64,000 bases of DNA from Pseudorhizobium banfieldiae (GCF_000967425.1 NZ_FO082820.1:3545501-3609500), one strand, 5' to 3'. Shown: positions 36,663 through 45,305, counted from the stretch's first letter. Numbers and translations are program-made. Notes: generated by a model not told the origin, from the letters alone.

Positions 36663-38561
36663 ATGTTCGAGTTCTTGGAACTGGAAGAAACCGTCGGGAA
36701 GACATGGCATCGCCTTGTCGGCCAGACCCGCAGCATGCCCCGCTATCCGGAGCAGGCCGTACGCCTTGACGAGGTCTCTCCCGTGCTGGCCTCCTGCTTC
36801 CGCGGCTTCGGCGGCGAAAGCACGTGCCAATTGGTGCCTGCGGCACAGAAGACGAACGGCCACAGGCTGAAATTGCGACAATTGGTCGGTCTCGGAGAGG
36901 AACGGGTGGCGCGCATCGGCCGTGACTTCGCGCGCGTCATGTTGCCGGCAGAAATTGACTTCTTCCCCGACCGGGCCCTCAACCGCAGTCTCTATATCTG
37001 GCTCACCGCCTATCTCGCGCTCGCCCCGTCACGGGGGATCAATGCGGACGAGCCGCTGGCGCGTGACCTTGCCCGGATCGACCGGGCGGAGGAGACGGTC
37101 CGGGAGGTGCTGAAGGCCTTCCCGGGTCTGGGCGCAAGTTATCGCAACCTCTGCGGCGCCATTCTTGCCGAGCGGCAGCGCGGAAAGCTGCCACCGGTCG
37201 AACAGCTCGTTGAGAACCGAATCCTGAGCATCCTGCGAAAGGCGGCCTCGCTAGAGGATCCGCTTCCCGCATCGATCTTTCCGCGACAGTCGCCGCCCGG
37301 CTACCAGCCGATGATGGATGTGCCCCTCTGGCCGGAGTTCTTTAATACCAGCGAGACGGCACCCGCCAATTGCGAAACCGACAGTCCACTAGGTGATGCC
37401 AGCGCACCTGCTGGCGGCAAGCGCTTCGTCGCCCAGCGGGAGGCCGTCGACGACAAGCGCAACGAGCGGAGCCCGTTCATCCTGAATCGCTTCGAGAAGA
37501 TTCTCGCGATGGCCGAGATGGTCAATGTCGACCGGCCGACCGACGACAAGGACGACGAGGACGGCAAGGCCGCGGACGATCTTGACGACATGGTTCTCGG
37601 CCGCCGCCGTGAACGCCCATCGTCGCGATTCCGCTTCGACCTCGACCTGCCGCCGGAAATGCTCGACCTGAGTCACATAGAAGCGGAACTCAGTTACCCC
37701 GAATGGGACTACCGGAAATCGACCTATCTCAAGAGCTACTGCCGCGTACTGGCGGCGCCGGCTTCCGAGAAGGGAGATGCGCTGGCGACCGATGACGAGA
37801 CACGGAGGCTCGTGAAGAAGGTCCGCCGTCAGTTTGAGATCCTGAGGCCGCGCCATGAGCTGCTGAAGGCACAGCTGGACGGCTCGGAGCTCGACATGGA
37901 TGCCGTGGTCCGCTCGCGGACCGACCTCATCGCCGGCGGGCAGGGCAGCGACCGAATTCATCTGATGAGCCGGCCGCAGACCACGGATCTGGCGGTGACC
38001 ATCCTTGTTGACGTGTCACTGTCGACGGATGCGTGGATCGACAATCGCCGCGTTCTCGATGTCGAGAAGGAAGCATTGCTGGTGCTGGCGCAGGGCCTTT
38101 CCGCCTGCGGTACCGACCATTCCATCCTGACCTTCACGTCGCGGCGCCGCTCGTGGGTTCGTGTCGAGACAGTCAAGGCCTTCGACGAGGCGATGGGGCA
38201 AGCGGTCGAGAATAGGATCGGCGCTCTGAAGCCCGGTTACTATACGCGGCTCGGCGCTGCGATGCGCCATGCGACCGCCGAACTGCAGAAGCGGCCGAAT
38301 CGCACAAAGCTCCTGCTGGTGCTGACGGATGGAAAGCCGAACGACATCGACCATTATGAGGGTCGTTTCGCTCTGGAAGACAGCCGCCGTGCGGTCCAGG
38401 AAGCGCGCCGCAACGGCACCAAGGTCTTCGCCGTGACGGTCGACCGGGACGCCCAATCCTACCTGCCGATCATGTTCGGCCGCAATGGATATGCGCTCGT
38501 CGGCGACATCTCAAAACTGCCGGCGGCACTGCCGGCCATCTATCGCGGCCTGACGACTTAG
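36663..38561 (+). CDS. norD: NorD, VWA-domain activator of NO reductase
   Basis: A 632-residue partner of NorQ. The N-terminal half is helical and charged, including an acidic stretch near residue 295 (RPTDDKDDEDGKAADDLDD). The C-terminal von Willebrand factor A domain has the MIDAS motif VDVSLSTDAW near residue 447 and LLVLTDGKPNDIDHY near 560. The MoxR-VWA pair acts as a metal-insertion chaperone for NorB. A convincing hairpin terminator follows the stop, where it converges on hemN. Confidence 0.94.
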   Translation: MFEFLELEETVGKTWHRLVGQTRSMPRYPEQAVRLDEVSPVLASCFRGFGGESTCQLVPAAQKTNGHRLKLRQLVGLGEERVARIGRDFARVMLPAEIDFFPDRALNRSLYIWLTAYLALAPSRGINADEPLARDLARIDRAEETVREVLKAFPGLGASYRNLCGAILAERQRGKLPPVEQLVENRILSILRKAASLEDPLPASIFPRQSPPGYQPMMDVPLWPEFFNTSETAPANCETDSPLGDASAPAGGKRFVAQREAVDDKRNERSPFILNRFEKILAMAEMVNVDRPTDDKDDEDGKAADDLDDMVLGRRRERPSSRFRFDLDLPPEMLDLSHIEAELSYPEWDYRKSTYLKSYCRVLAAPASEKGDALATDDETRRLVKKVRRQFEILRPRHELLKAQLDGSELDMDAVVRSRTDLIAGGQGSDRIHLMSRPQTTDLAVTILVDVSLSTDAWIDNRRVLDVEKEALLVLAQGLSACGTDHSILTFTSRRRSWVRVETVKAFDEAMGQAVENRIGALKPGYYTRLGAAMRHATAELQKRPNRTKLLLVLTDGKPNDIDHYEGRFALEDSRRAVQEARRNGTKVFAVTVDRDAQSYLPIMFGRNGYALVGDISKLPAALPAIYRGLTT

Positions 38562-38583
38562 GGCGGGGGCGTCGGTCGCACGG

Positions 38584-38626
38584 AAGAGCCCGGCGGGACA
38601 TCCCCCAGCCGGGCTCTTTCTGTTTC
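38584..38626. terminator. Terminator between convergent norD and hemN
   Basis: AAGAGCCCGGC (38584-38594) pairs perfectly with GCCGGGCTCTT (38608-38618) over a 13-nt loop, followed by TTCTGTTTCT on the norD side. The stem begins with AA pairing TT, so it may act in both directions between the convergent genes. Confidence 0.85.
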
Positions 38627-38642
38627 TGTAGAAGTTCTTTGT

Positions 38643-39995
38643 CTACGCGGCCTTGCTGTAGGTCCGCTGCGAGGCTCCGAGATAGGCATCAAACGCAGCC
38701 GCAACGGCGCGAATGACAAAGCGATGGGCGTCATTGACCTGGACCGTACCGGCACCACGACGGATCAGTCCGTCGCTTTCCAGCGCGTCAAGCGCCTTGT
38801 TATCCTTCAGCAGGAGGTCCGCGTCGAAATCATGCGCGGCGCAGATTGCAGCCACGTCAACCGAGAAGTCGCACATCAGCCTCTCGATAACTTCAGCACG
38901 GAGCCGGTCTTCCGACGTCAGCGCGTAGGTCTTGGCCGTCGGCAGTTCGCCGGTGCACACGCGGTTGGCGTAGAGGCCGGGCGGCACTTCGTTCTGATGG
39001 TATCCCTGGCCGAGCCTGCCGATCGCCGACGCACCGAGGCCGACGAGCGTCTCACAGGCATCGGTGGTATATCCCTGGAAGTTCCGGTGCAGGCGTCCTT
39101 CGCGTTGTGCAACGGCCAACTCGTCATCAGGCAAGGCGAAGTGGTCGAGACCGATCTGTCGATAGCCGGCCGCCACGAGCCTCTCCGCAATCGCCTCCGC
39201 CTGGGCGTGGCGTCCCTGCGCATCCGGAAGTGCAGCCTCGTCGATCAGTCGCTGGTGCTTCTTGAAGGTGGGGATATGGGCGTAGCCGAAAACCGCGAAG
39301 CGATCCGGACGCATCTGGACGGCAGTGTCCACCGTTTCGACGCAGGATTCGACCGTCTGGAACGGTAACCCGTAGATCAGGTCGAAATTGATGGCATGGA
39401 TGCCATTCGCCCTCAAGCCATCAACGGCCTTCAACGTCGCCTCCGCAGTCTGGATGCGGTTGATCGCCTTCTGCACCTTCGGATCGAAGCTCTGCACGCC
39501 AAGGCTCGCGCGCGTGACGCCGGAACGTCCGAGCGCTTCCATCATCTCCGCCTGCAGCCGGCGGGGGTCGATTTCGACCGCCGTGTTGACCTCGGGAGCA
39601 AAGCCCAGCTTCGTCCGCAATGCCTGCATCAGCCCAAGGAATTCCTCGGGCTCGATAATTGTCGGAGTGCCTCCACCGAAGTGGATCTCCCCGACATTGA
39701 GGCTGTCTTTCCGCTGAGCGGCGACCAACTCGATCTCGCGGTGCAGGACGTCGAGATAATCGAGGATCGGCTTGTCCTTCTCCGTGATGGTCGTGTGACA
39801 GCCACAGTACCAGCACATGGAGCGGCAGAAGGGGATGTGGAGGTAAAGCGAGGTGGCACGGTCGGTCGGAATCGAACTCAACCAGCCGGCGTAGGTGCCG
39901 GGGACGATATCGGCCGTGAAGTTCGGAGCCGTGGGGTAACTCGTATAGCGCGGCAGGCGCGCCTCGCCGTATTTTTCCACGATGGACTGCGACAT
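38643..39995 (-). CDS. hemN: Oxygen-independent coproporphyrinogen III oxidase (HemN)
   Basis: A 450-residue radical-SAM enzyme that makes protoporphyrinogen IX without oxygen, supplying haem for anaerobic respiration. The 4Fe-4S motif is C-R-S-M-C-W-Y-C-G-C near residue 55. GGGTPTIIE near 112 and the SAM-site residues in ASLGVQSFDPKVQ near 165 match HemN proper rather than HemW. AGAAGGAAG precedes the ATG. It is divergent from the DUF2249 operon, and the gap contains two TTG-N8-CAA boxes, fitting co-regulation with denitrification. Confidence 0.95.
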   Translation of the reverse strand: MSQSIVEKYGEARLPRYTSYPTAPNFTADIVPGTYAGWLSSIPTDRATSLYLHIPFCRSMCWYCGCHTTITEKDKPILDYLDVLHREIELVAAQRKDSLNVGEIHFGGGTPTIIEPEEFLGLMQALRTKLGFAPEVNTAVEIDPRRLQAEMMEALGRSGVTRASLGVQSFDPKVQKAINRIQTAEATLKAVDGLRANGIHAINFDLIYGLPFQTVESCVETVDTAVQMRPDRFAVFGYAHIPTFKKHQRLIDEAALPDAQGRHAQAEAIAERLVAAGYRQIGLDHFALPDDELAVAQREGRLHRNFQGYTTDACETLVGLGASAIGRLGQGYHQNEVPPGLYANRVCTGELPTAKTYALTSEDRLRAEVIERLMCDFSVDVAAICAAHDFDADLLLKDNKALDALESDGLIRRGAGTVQVNDAHRFVIRAVAAAFDAYLGASQRTYSKAA

Positions 39996-40054
39996 GGAAA
40001 TCTTCCTTCTAGCATTTCAGCTCAAGGAACTACCGGCGATCCACGGGGCCGTCT

Positions 40055-40068
40055 TTGCGCAATGTCAA
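40055..40068. promoter_or_regulatory. Candidate NnrR/FNR box, hemN side
   Basis: TTGCGCAATGTCAA (TTG-N8-CAA), centred about 66 bp upstream of the hemN ATG. This is the nearer of two such boxes in the hemN/DUF2249 divergent gap. Confidence 0.7.
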
Positions 40069-40093
40069 TTGATCGGTGCACCAGCGGGATTGT

Positions 40094-40107
40094 TTGTCGC
40101 ACCACAA
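40094..40107. promoter_or_regulatory. Candidate NnrR/FNR box, DUF2249-operon side
   Basis: TTGTCGCACCACAA (TTG-N8-CAA, extended to TTTG...CAAA), centred about 100 bp upstream of the 40200 start and 39 bp from the hemN-proximal box. It likely drives the rightward satellite operon. Confidence 0.65.
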
Positions 40108-40199
40108 AGTGGGCCGCTAACGGCCGCGATAGGTTGAGATCGGGATGAGTTCGGCCTGCTCTCCCACCCATCATCAACCAGGCCTTCGGAAAGACATAG

Positions 40200-40472
40200 A
40201 TGTCGAATACTGCCGAGATCCCTCTGATCGACGTGAGGCTCATTCCGCCTCCGGAGCGTCACCCGCGCATCTTTGGTCTGTTGACCACACTTGAGCCAGG
40301 CGCCGCGATGCATGTCGCCAGCGACCATGACCCGCGACCGCTGCACTATCAGATCGAAAGCCGCTACCCGGAACAGTTCGACTGGAACTATCTTGAACAA
40401 GGGCCGATGACCTGGCGCGTCGAGATCACGCGCGCAAAAAGCTCCGGCTGCGACTGCTGCTGCGGACACTGA
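40200..40472 (+). CDS. DUF2249 domain protein with Cys-rich tail
   Basis: A 90-residue cytoplasmic protein of the DUF2249 type (opening IPLIDVRLIPPPERHPRIFGLL, ending near Y-L-E-x-G-P-x-x-W-R-V-x-I). The last residues are SSGCDCCCGH: Cys 84, 86, 87, 88 and His 90 form a likely metal or Fe-S ligand cluster. It opens the four-gene rightward operon in the denitrification island, 11 bp ahead of a polytopic membrane protein gene. DUF2249 proteins are related to TusA-like folds and often accompany hemerythrin or nitrogen-oxide genes; no function is proven. Confidence 0.78.
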   Translation: MSNTAEIPLIDVRLIPPPERHPRIFGLLTTLEPGAAMHVASDHDPRPLHYQIESRYPEQFDWNYLEQGPMTWRVEITRAKSSGCDCCCGH

Positions 40473-40483
40473 GGAACAGAGAC

Positions 40484-41839
40484 ATGCAAGGCGCCTCGAT
40501 TTCCCGCTGGACCATGACCTACTTCGCGACGTCGCTCGTCTTTCTTCTGATCGGGCAGGCACTTCTTGTCGTGGGTTTCGGATACCCTGTCCTGCAGGTC
40601 GAGGCGCCGGAAACGCTGGTCATCGTCCATCTGCTGGCGATCGGCTGGCTAGGGCTGCTGTTCTGCGGCGCCTTGCTTCAGTTCGTCCCTGTTCTCGTGG
40701 CTCGCCCCCTCCATGCGCCGTCGCTCGCGCTCCACGCGTTGATCCTGCTCATCGTCGGACTTCTTCTTCTCTGCCTCGGTTTCCTCCACCTGGGGGGACG
40801 CATCGAGGTCAGTGCCTTCCTCCTGCCGATGGGGGCAATGCTGCTGACGATCGGATTCGGCTTCATCATCTACATGATCGGCGGGACGCTGGTCGCCGGC
40901 ACACCACTCGCTTTGCCGGCCCGCTTCGTTGCGTTGGGCCTTCTGGCACTTGGCGGCACGGCCGGTCTCGGATTTCTCTTCTCTCTTCAGCTGTCAGGCC
41001 TCACCGGCAGTACACCGCTAGCGAATTTCCTGCCTGACGGCCTGTCGATCCATGCCTATCTCGGTCTCGTCGGCTGGATGAGCGTCAGCGCCTTCGGCGT
41101 CAGCTACCGCCTGTTGGCGATGTTCCTGCTGGCACCGGAGCGGGAGCGGCGGACGAGCCAGTTCGCGTTTTATCTGCTTGCAGCCTCGATAACGATTGCC
41201 ATGTCGCTTGTGCTTGTCCTTCTGCTGGGTGGCACGATACACGGCCTTATCTACGCCAGCCTGGCACTCGCCGCCGTCGCTGCTGTTCTCTTCAGTTCAG
41301 ACGTCGTCGTCATGTATCGACAGCGCAAGCGAAAGGCGCTGGAGCTGAATACTCTCCTCACTGCTGTCGCAGTAGGCGCCTTGCTGGTTTCCGTACTGGC
41401 CTTCATTCTGCTGGCCTCGTTCGGAACACTCGAGCGACAGCTCGCACCCCTCGTCTATCTCGTCTGTTTCGGATGGTTGACGACGCTCGGCTTGGGCCAG
41501 CTCTACAAGATCGCCGCCTTCATGACATGGCTCGAACACTACGGCCCCGTACTTGGCCGTCAGCCGGTCCCGAGGGTACAGGATCTTGTCAATGAACGCC
41601 GCGCGTCCCGCTGGTTCTACCTCTATATCTGTGCGGTGGCCGCGGCTGTTCTCGCGCTTCTTCTGGGATCCGTGGCCCTCTTCCGCACTGTCGCCTTGCT
41701 GCAGACCGTGTCGGTCGGCATGCTGGCGCTCGAGATCGCCCGCACCCGCCGGCTGCGCTATGTATCATTTTCGTCGGGCAGTGCGGTGACGACGCCGCGC
41801 CCGAATCTCTTCCTGCCCCACCCGCTCGAAAGGAAATGA
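40484..41839 (+). CDS. Polytopic membrane protein, haem-copper oxidase subunit I-like, denitrification-associated
   Basis: A 451-residue protein with about twelve hydrophobic helices. Conserved-looking histidines are placed as in haem-copper oxidase subunit I or NnrS relatives: LVIVHLLAIGWLGLLFCGAL near residue 45, GLSIHAYLGLVGWMSVSAFG near 186 and MTWLEHYGPVLG near 350. It lacks the full set of CuB/FeB ligands of a true oxidase or NorB. It is embedded between two DUF2249 genes, and its stop overlaps the next start (ATGA). A haem- or copper-binding accessory protein for nitrogen-oxide handling is plausible; the exact role is unknown. Confidence 0.7.
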   Translation: MQGASISRWTMTYFATSLVFLLIGQALLVVGFGYPVLQVEAPETLVIVHLLAIGWLGLLFCGALLQFVPVLVARPLHAPSLALHALILLIVGLLLLCLGFLHLGGRIEVSAFLLPMGAMLLTIGFGFIIYMIGGTLVAGTPLALPARFVALGLLALGGTAGLGFLFSLQLSGLTGSTPLANFLPDGLSIHAYLGLVGWMSVSAFGVSYRLLAMFLLAPERERRTSQFAFYLLAASITIAMSLVLVLLLGGTIHGLIYASLALAAVAAVLFSSDVVVMYRQRKRKALELNTLLTAVAVGALLVSVLAFILLASFGTLERQLAPLVYLVCFGWLTTLGLGQLYKIAAFMTWLEHYGPVLGRQPVPRVQDLVNERRASRWFYLYICAVAAAVLALLLGSVALFRTVALLQTVSVGMLALEIARTRRLRYVSFSSGSAVTTPRPNLFLPHPLERK

Positions 41840-42360
41840 CTATGGCCACAGAATTCAAGACGCTGGATGTTCGGCCGATCCTTGAGTCAGGCGGCGAGCC
41901 TTTTCAGGCCATCATGGGAGCAGTTGACGCTTTGGCTCCGGGCGAGGGCCTGAAACTACTTGCGCCCTTCCGGCCGCAACCGCTGTTCACGGTCATGGCG
42001 CGGCGTGGCTTCGACTATGAACTCGAAGAACTGCAGGATGGCGACTTCGAAGTCCGGTTCCTGCCCAAACAGGCCGAGCCGGAAATCCGGTATTCGGGAG
42101 ATGGTCCGTCGCCCGACCTCTGGCCGGAACCTTCGATAGACCTCGACCTGTCGGAACTGGATCCGCCGGAGCCGATGGTCAGGCTGCTAGCGGAAGCAGA
42201 GCGTCTCGATCCAGGGGAGGTCATCTTCGCCGTCCTGTCTCGCGAACCGCTGTTCCTGTTTCCCGAGCTGACCAGCCGTGGACATCAATGGGTCGGCAAC
42301 TTCGACGCGACCGGAAACCTTTATCGCATCATGATCCGTGTCGGATCGAGGGCCGAGTGA
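41836..42360 (+). CDS. Tandem DUF2249 domain protein
   Basis: A 174-residue acidic cytoplasmic protein containing two DUF2249-type repeats, each with an opening L-D-(V/L)-x-x-x-x-P and a closing L-F-P-E/L-x-x-R-G pattern: KTLDVRPILESGGEPFQAIM near residue 6 and IDLDLSELDPPEPMVRLLAE near 96. LLAPFRPQPLFTVMARRGF and LSREPLFLFPELTSRGHQW are the matching second halves. Its start overlaps the preceding stop (ATGA), and its own stop overlaps the next ATG (TGATG). It is presumed to act with the first DUF2249 protein and the DUF59 protein. Confidence 0.75.
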   Translation: MTMATEFKTLDVRPILESGGEPFQAIMGAVDALAPGEGLKLLAPFRPQPLFTVMARRGFDYELEELQDGDFEVRFLPKQAEPEIRYSGDGPSPDLWPEPSIDLDLSELDPPEPMVRLLAEAERLDPGEVIFAVLSREPLFLFPELTSRGHQWVGNFDATGNLYRIMIRVGSRAE

Positions 42361-42653
42361 TGCCTGGGGGCCATCAGAACGATCTGACGGAACGGGTCCG
42401 TGAGGCTTTGACCGCCGTCATCGATCCAGAGCTGGGCAAGAATGTCGTCGCGCTGGGCATTATCTACGGCGTCGAGGCAAGCGATGCGGGAACTGTTCGG
42501 ATTACGATGACGACGACGACCCAAGGATGTCCGGCTTCTGCCTTCCTGGTAGATGCCGTTCGCTATGCTACCCGGTCAGTCGAGGGCGTGCTTGAGGCGG
42601 ATGTCCGCTTGACCCACGAACCACGCTGGGACCCGGGGATGATGGCCCCCTGA
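42360..42653 (+). CDS. DUF59/MIP18-family Fe-S assembly-type protein
   Basis: A 97-residue protein of the DUF59 (PaaD/SufT/MIP18) family. ALTAVIDPELGKNVVALGIIYGV near residue 18 and TTTTQGCPASAFLVDAVRYA near 60 are the family hallmarks; the Cys in GCP is the one implicated in Fe-S cluster transfer. It is translationally coupled to the tandem DUF2249 gene through TGATG. It is the last gene of the satellite operon and converges on nnrS. A role in assembling or repairing metal-sulphur centres during nitrosative stress is inferred from family and context. Confidence 0.82.
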   Translation: MPGGHQNDLTERVREALTAVIDPELGKNVVALGIIYGVEASDAGTVRITMTTTTQGCPASAFLVDAVRYATRSVEGVLEADVRLTHEPRWDPGMMAP

Positions 42654-42686
42654 GCGAGGGGACCATCCAGACACGCTGCCCAGCGC

Positions 42687-43898
42687 TCAACCGATCTTGC
42701 GCCTGACCCGTGTCAGCATCGGCGCATATTCAACCAGGAAAAGACCGAAGGCCAGCAGCCAGCTCGCACCCGAGATGACATACAACAGCCGGGCATGGTC
42801 CGGGAGGAAATCCGCTATAGGCCGGACAATGGCTGCGAGCACAATCGCCACATAGATGATCGAGGTCGTGCGGGATGCGGTCAATACGCGGCCGGTGTGC
42901 CCACGGGTGGCACGGGTCATCACGGCAAGCATCATCGAGGTCACGGTACCGACCGTCAGGACATGCAGGGCAGCGGTCGGCGAAACCACGCCGAGAGCGG
43001 CGACGGCAATACCAAGAAACCCGAGCGGCACGAAGAGATAAGCCACGTGCAGGACGGTAACCAGATGTTCATCCAGCGTGGTCCAGCCACGCCAGCGCGT
43101 CAGCCGCGCTGCATGAAGCATGAAAGCGGCACAGCTCAAAGCAGCAACGATCCATCCTTCCGCAAGAAGCACCCAAGCAGCGAGTGCGGCAACTCCGGTA
43201 AGAATCGCCACGCTGTCAAAGCGGCTGTATGGGGCCGGGAAGTCCGTGCGACCGACCTTGTTGATCCAGTTCCGGGTGAAGCTTGGGATGATGCGTCCAC
43301 CGATGATCATCACCAGCACGACATAGGCCGAGACCGCAAGCTTGAACGCGATATCAGGATGGCCGCCCTGCATCACCTGGAGATGAAACAGGATATTGCC
43401 GGAGGTTAGTGCGAGCAGTCCCCCCATGACCTTCAGGTCCTTCCACTTCCGGCCGGCGATGACCTCCCGCACGCAGATCAGCAACAAGGTCGGCAGGAAC
43501 AAACTTTCGATGGCGGCCACCGTTCCGGTCGCAATCCCCGGAATGAGGAAGGCAAGCCGCCCGACCAACCACAATGCAAACAGCCAGAACAGCGGCCAGC
43601 CGGACACCGGCAGCCTGCCCGTCCAGTTCGGTACCGCCGTCAGAAGAAAGCCGGCGAGCACGGCTGAGGAATAGCCGAACAGCATTTCATGCGCATGCCA
43701 ATGGGCAGGGCCATAGTCCTCGGCGACCGGTAGAAGGCCCGTCAGACTTGCGATCCAGAGAGCCATGGTGACGACGGCCCACACGGCCGCGCCAAGGAAG
43801 AACGGCCGGAACCCATAGGAAAAAAGCACTGGCGCGCTCTGCGACAGCCCCCTCGGAATGCCGCCCTTTCGGGCTTGTTCTGCGGAACCTAAGGCCAT
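42687..43898 (-). CDS. nnrS: NnrS, haem-copper membrane protein of nitrosative stress
   Basis: A 403-residue, twelve-helix protein. The start at 43898 (MALGSAEQARKGG) has GGAGAG upstream; a longer frame to 43985 runs into the regulatory box and is rejected. NnrS hallmarks include VLFSYGFRPFFLGAAVWA near residue 22, GPAHWHAHEMLFGYSSAVLAG near 62 (His ligands) and TAVPNWTGRLPVSG near 90, with later HVLTVGTVTSMMLAVMTRAT and RGHTGR. NnrS binds haem and copper and protects cells from NO-derived metabolic stress (known for Vibrio and Rhodobacter). It is divergent from nirK. Confidence 0.93.
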   Translation of the reverse strand: MALGSAEQARKGGIPRGLSQSAPVLFSYGFRPFFLGAAVWAVVTMALWIASLTGLLPVAEDYGPAHWHAHEMLFGYSSAVLAGFLLTAVPNWTGRLPVSGWPLFWLFALWLVGRLAFLIPGIATGTVAAIESLFLPTLLLICVREVIAGRKWKDLKVMGGLLALTSGNILFHLQVMQGGHPDIAFKLAVSAYVVLVMIIGGRIIPSFTRNWINKVGRTDFPAPYSRFDSVAILTGVAALAAWVLLAEGWIVAALSCAAFMLHAARLTRWRGWTTLDEHLVTVLHVAYLFVPLGFLGIAVAALGVVSPTAALHVLTVGTVTSMMLAVMTRATRGHTGRVLTASRTTSIIYVAIVLAAIVRPIADFLPDHARLLYVISGASWLLAFGLFLVEYAPMLTRVRRKIG

Positions 43899-43954
43899 GA
43901 ATACTCTCCTTCTGTATCTTGATCTTTGTCTATTCCGGGAGAGCAGAAGGGTCT

Positions 43955-43968
43955 TTGCGAATGCGCAA
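43955..43968. promoter_or_regulatory. Candidate NnrR/FNR box, nnrS side
   Basis: TTGCGAATGCGCAA, TTG-N8-CAA with inner TTGCG..CGCAA symmetry, as reported for rhizobial NnrR sites. Its centre is about 63 bp from the nnrS ATG. It is the more symmetric of the two boxes in the nnrS/nirK gap. Confidence 0.75.
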
Positions 43969-43987
43969 TGAAAATCCTTCGCCAAAT

Positions 43988-44001
43988 TTGTCTTGGCTCA
44001 A
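43988..44001. promoter_or_regulatory. Candidate NnrR/FNR box, nirK side
   Basis: TTGTCTTGGCTCAA (TTG-N8-CAA, extended TTTG...CAAA), centred about 87 bp from the nirK ATG and 33 bp from the nnrS-side box, roughly three helical turns apart. Confidence 0.65.
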
Positions 44002-44081
44002 AGATGCTATTGCGAACCAATACTAGTTTCCGTGACCAGAGAGACGGAGATGGCTCCGCCACTCAGTCTAGGAGAAAGACG

Positions 44082-45212
44082 ATGACACAGTTCAATTTGA
44101 CCAGACGTTCGATGTTGGCCGGTGCTGCCATTGCCGGCGCCATTGGTCCACTCGTCCAGGCCTCGTTCGCCAGGGCGAATGAGGAAGTTGCCCCCATTAC
44201 CACCCCGATGGATCTGTCTGCGCTGAAGCGCGTCAAGGTCGACCTGGTAAAGCCCCCGTTCGTTCATGCCCACACCCAGAAGGCCGATGGCCCGCCGAAG
44301 ATCGTCGAGTTCACGATGACGATCCAGGAAAAGAAGATGGTCATCGACGACCAGGGCACTGAACTCCACGCCATGACGTTTGATGGTTCTGTCCCTGGTC
44401 CGATGATGGTGGTTCACCAGGACGACTACGTCGAGCTGACGCTGATCAACCCGGAAACGAACGAACTGCAGCACAACATCGATTTCCACTCGGCAACGGG
44501 TGCGCTGGGCGGTGGAGCGCTTACGATCGTCAACCCGGGCGAGAAGGCTGTGTTGCGCTTCAAGGCCACCAAGGCAGGCGTCTTCGTCTACCATTGCGCA
44601 CCTCCCGGGATGGTTCCCTGGCACGTTACCTCGGGCATGAACGGCGCGATCATGGTATTGCCGCGCGAAGGCCTGACGGACGGCCACGGCAAGGAACTGG
44701 TCTACGACAAGATCTACTATGTCGGCGAACAGGACTTCTACGTGCCGCGCGACGAGGCGGGTAACTTCAAGAAGTACGACAGCGTGGGCGAATCCTACGC
44801 TGACACCCTGGAAGTCATGCGGACCCTGACACCCACGCACATCGTCTTCAACGGCGCCGTCGGTGCTTTGACGGGCGAGAACGCCATGACCGCCGCTGTC
44901 GGCGAGAAGGTGCTGATCGTCCATTCGCAGGCCAACCGCGACACCCGCCCGCACCTGATCGGCGGCCATGGCGACTATGTCTGGGCAACCGGCAAGTTCC
45001 GCAACCCTCCGGATCTGGACCAGGAGACCTGGTTCATCCCTGGCGGCACCGCCGGCGCAGCCTTCTACACCTTCGAGCAGCCGGGCATCTACGCCTACGT
45101 GAATCACAACCTGATCGAGGCTTTCGAACTCGGCGCCGCGGCACACTTCAAGGTGACCGGCGACTGGAACGACGACCTGATGACGGCCATCGTTTCGCCG
45201 ACCGGAAGCTGA
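44082..45212 (+). CDS. nirK: Copper-containing nitrite reductase (NirK)
   Basis: A 376-residue periplasmic enzyme reducing nitrite to NO. The ATG at 44082 (AGGAG upstream) begins a Tat-type signal, [17 protein letters not shown]. Two cupredoxin domains follow. Copper ligands are visible: [15 protein letters not shown] (type 1 and type 2 His), [20 protein letters not shown] (type 2 His, type 1 Cys, His and Met) and [14 protein letters not shown] (type 2 His from the neighbouring subunit). This is the class I alphaproteobacterial form. nirV follows after a strong hairpin; two NnrR-type boxes precede the gene. Confidence 0.96.
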   Translation: MTQFNLTRRSMLAGAAIAGAIGPLVQASFARANEEVAPITTPMDLSALKRVKVDLVKPPFVHAHTQKADGPPKIVEFTMTIQEKKMVIDDQGTELHAMTFDGSVPGPMMVVHQDDYVELTLINPETNELQHNIDFHSATGALGGGALTIVNPGEKAVLRFKATKAGVFVYHCAPPGMVPWHVTSGMNGAIMVLPREGLTDGHGKELVYDKIYYVGEQDFYVPRDEAGNFKKYDSVGESYADTLEVMRTLTPTHIVFNGAVGALTGENAMTAAVGEKVLIVHSQANRDTRPHLIGGHGDYVWATGKFRNPPDLDQETWFIPGGTAGAAFYTFEQPGIYAYVNHNLIEAFELGAAAHFKVTGDWNDDLMTAIVSPTGS

Positions 45213-45220
45213 TCGACAAC

Positions 45221-45248
45221 CGGAGGCGCGGGTTCGCCCGCGCCTCCG
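45221..45248 (+). other. Strong intercistronic hairpin between nirK and nirV
   Basis: CGGAGGCGCGGG (45221-45232) pairs perfectly with CCCGCGCCTCCG (45237-45248) around a TTCG tetraloop, eight bases after the nirK stop. There is no T-run. It probably protects the nirK 3' end or reduces read-through to nirV rather than terminating outright. Confidence 0.78.
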
Positions 45249-45305
45249 AAACCTCAGATGACATGTTGACGGGCCACTGCCCGAGGTTCGCCCAAGGAGG
45301 CGATC

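Noticed and set aside
43899-43985. Longer NnrS start at 43985
   Set aside because: It would place coding sequence over a near-perfect NnrR-type box, and the added residues are unlike NnrS; GGAGAG precedes the ATG at 43898.
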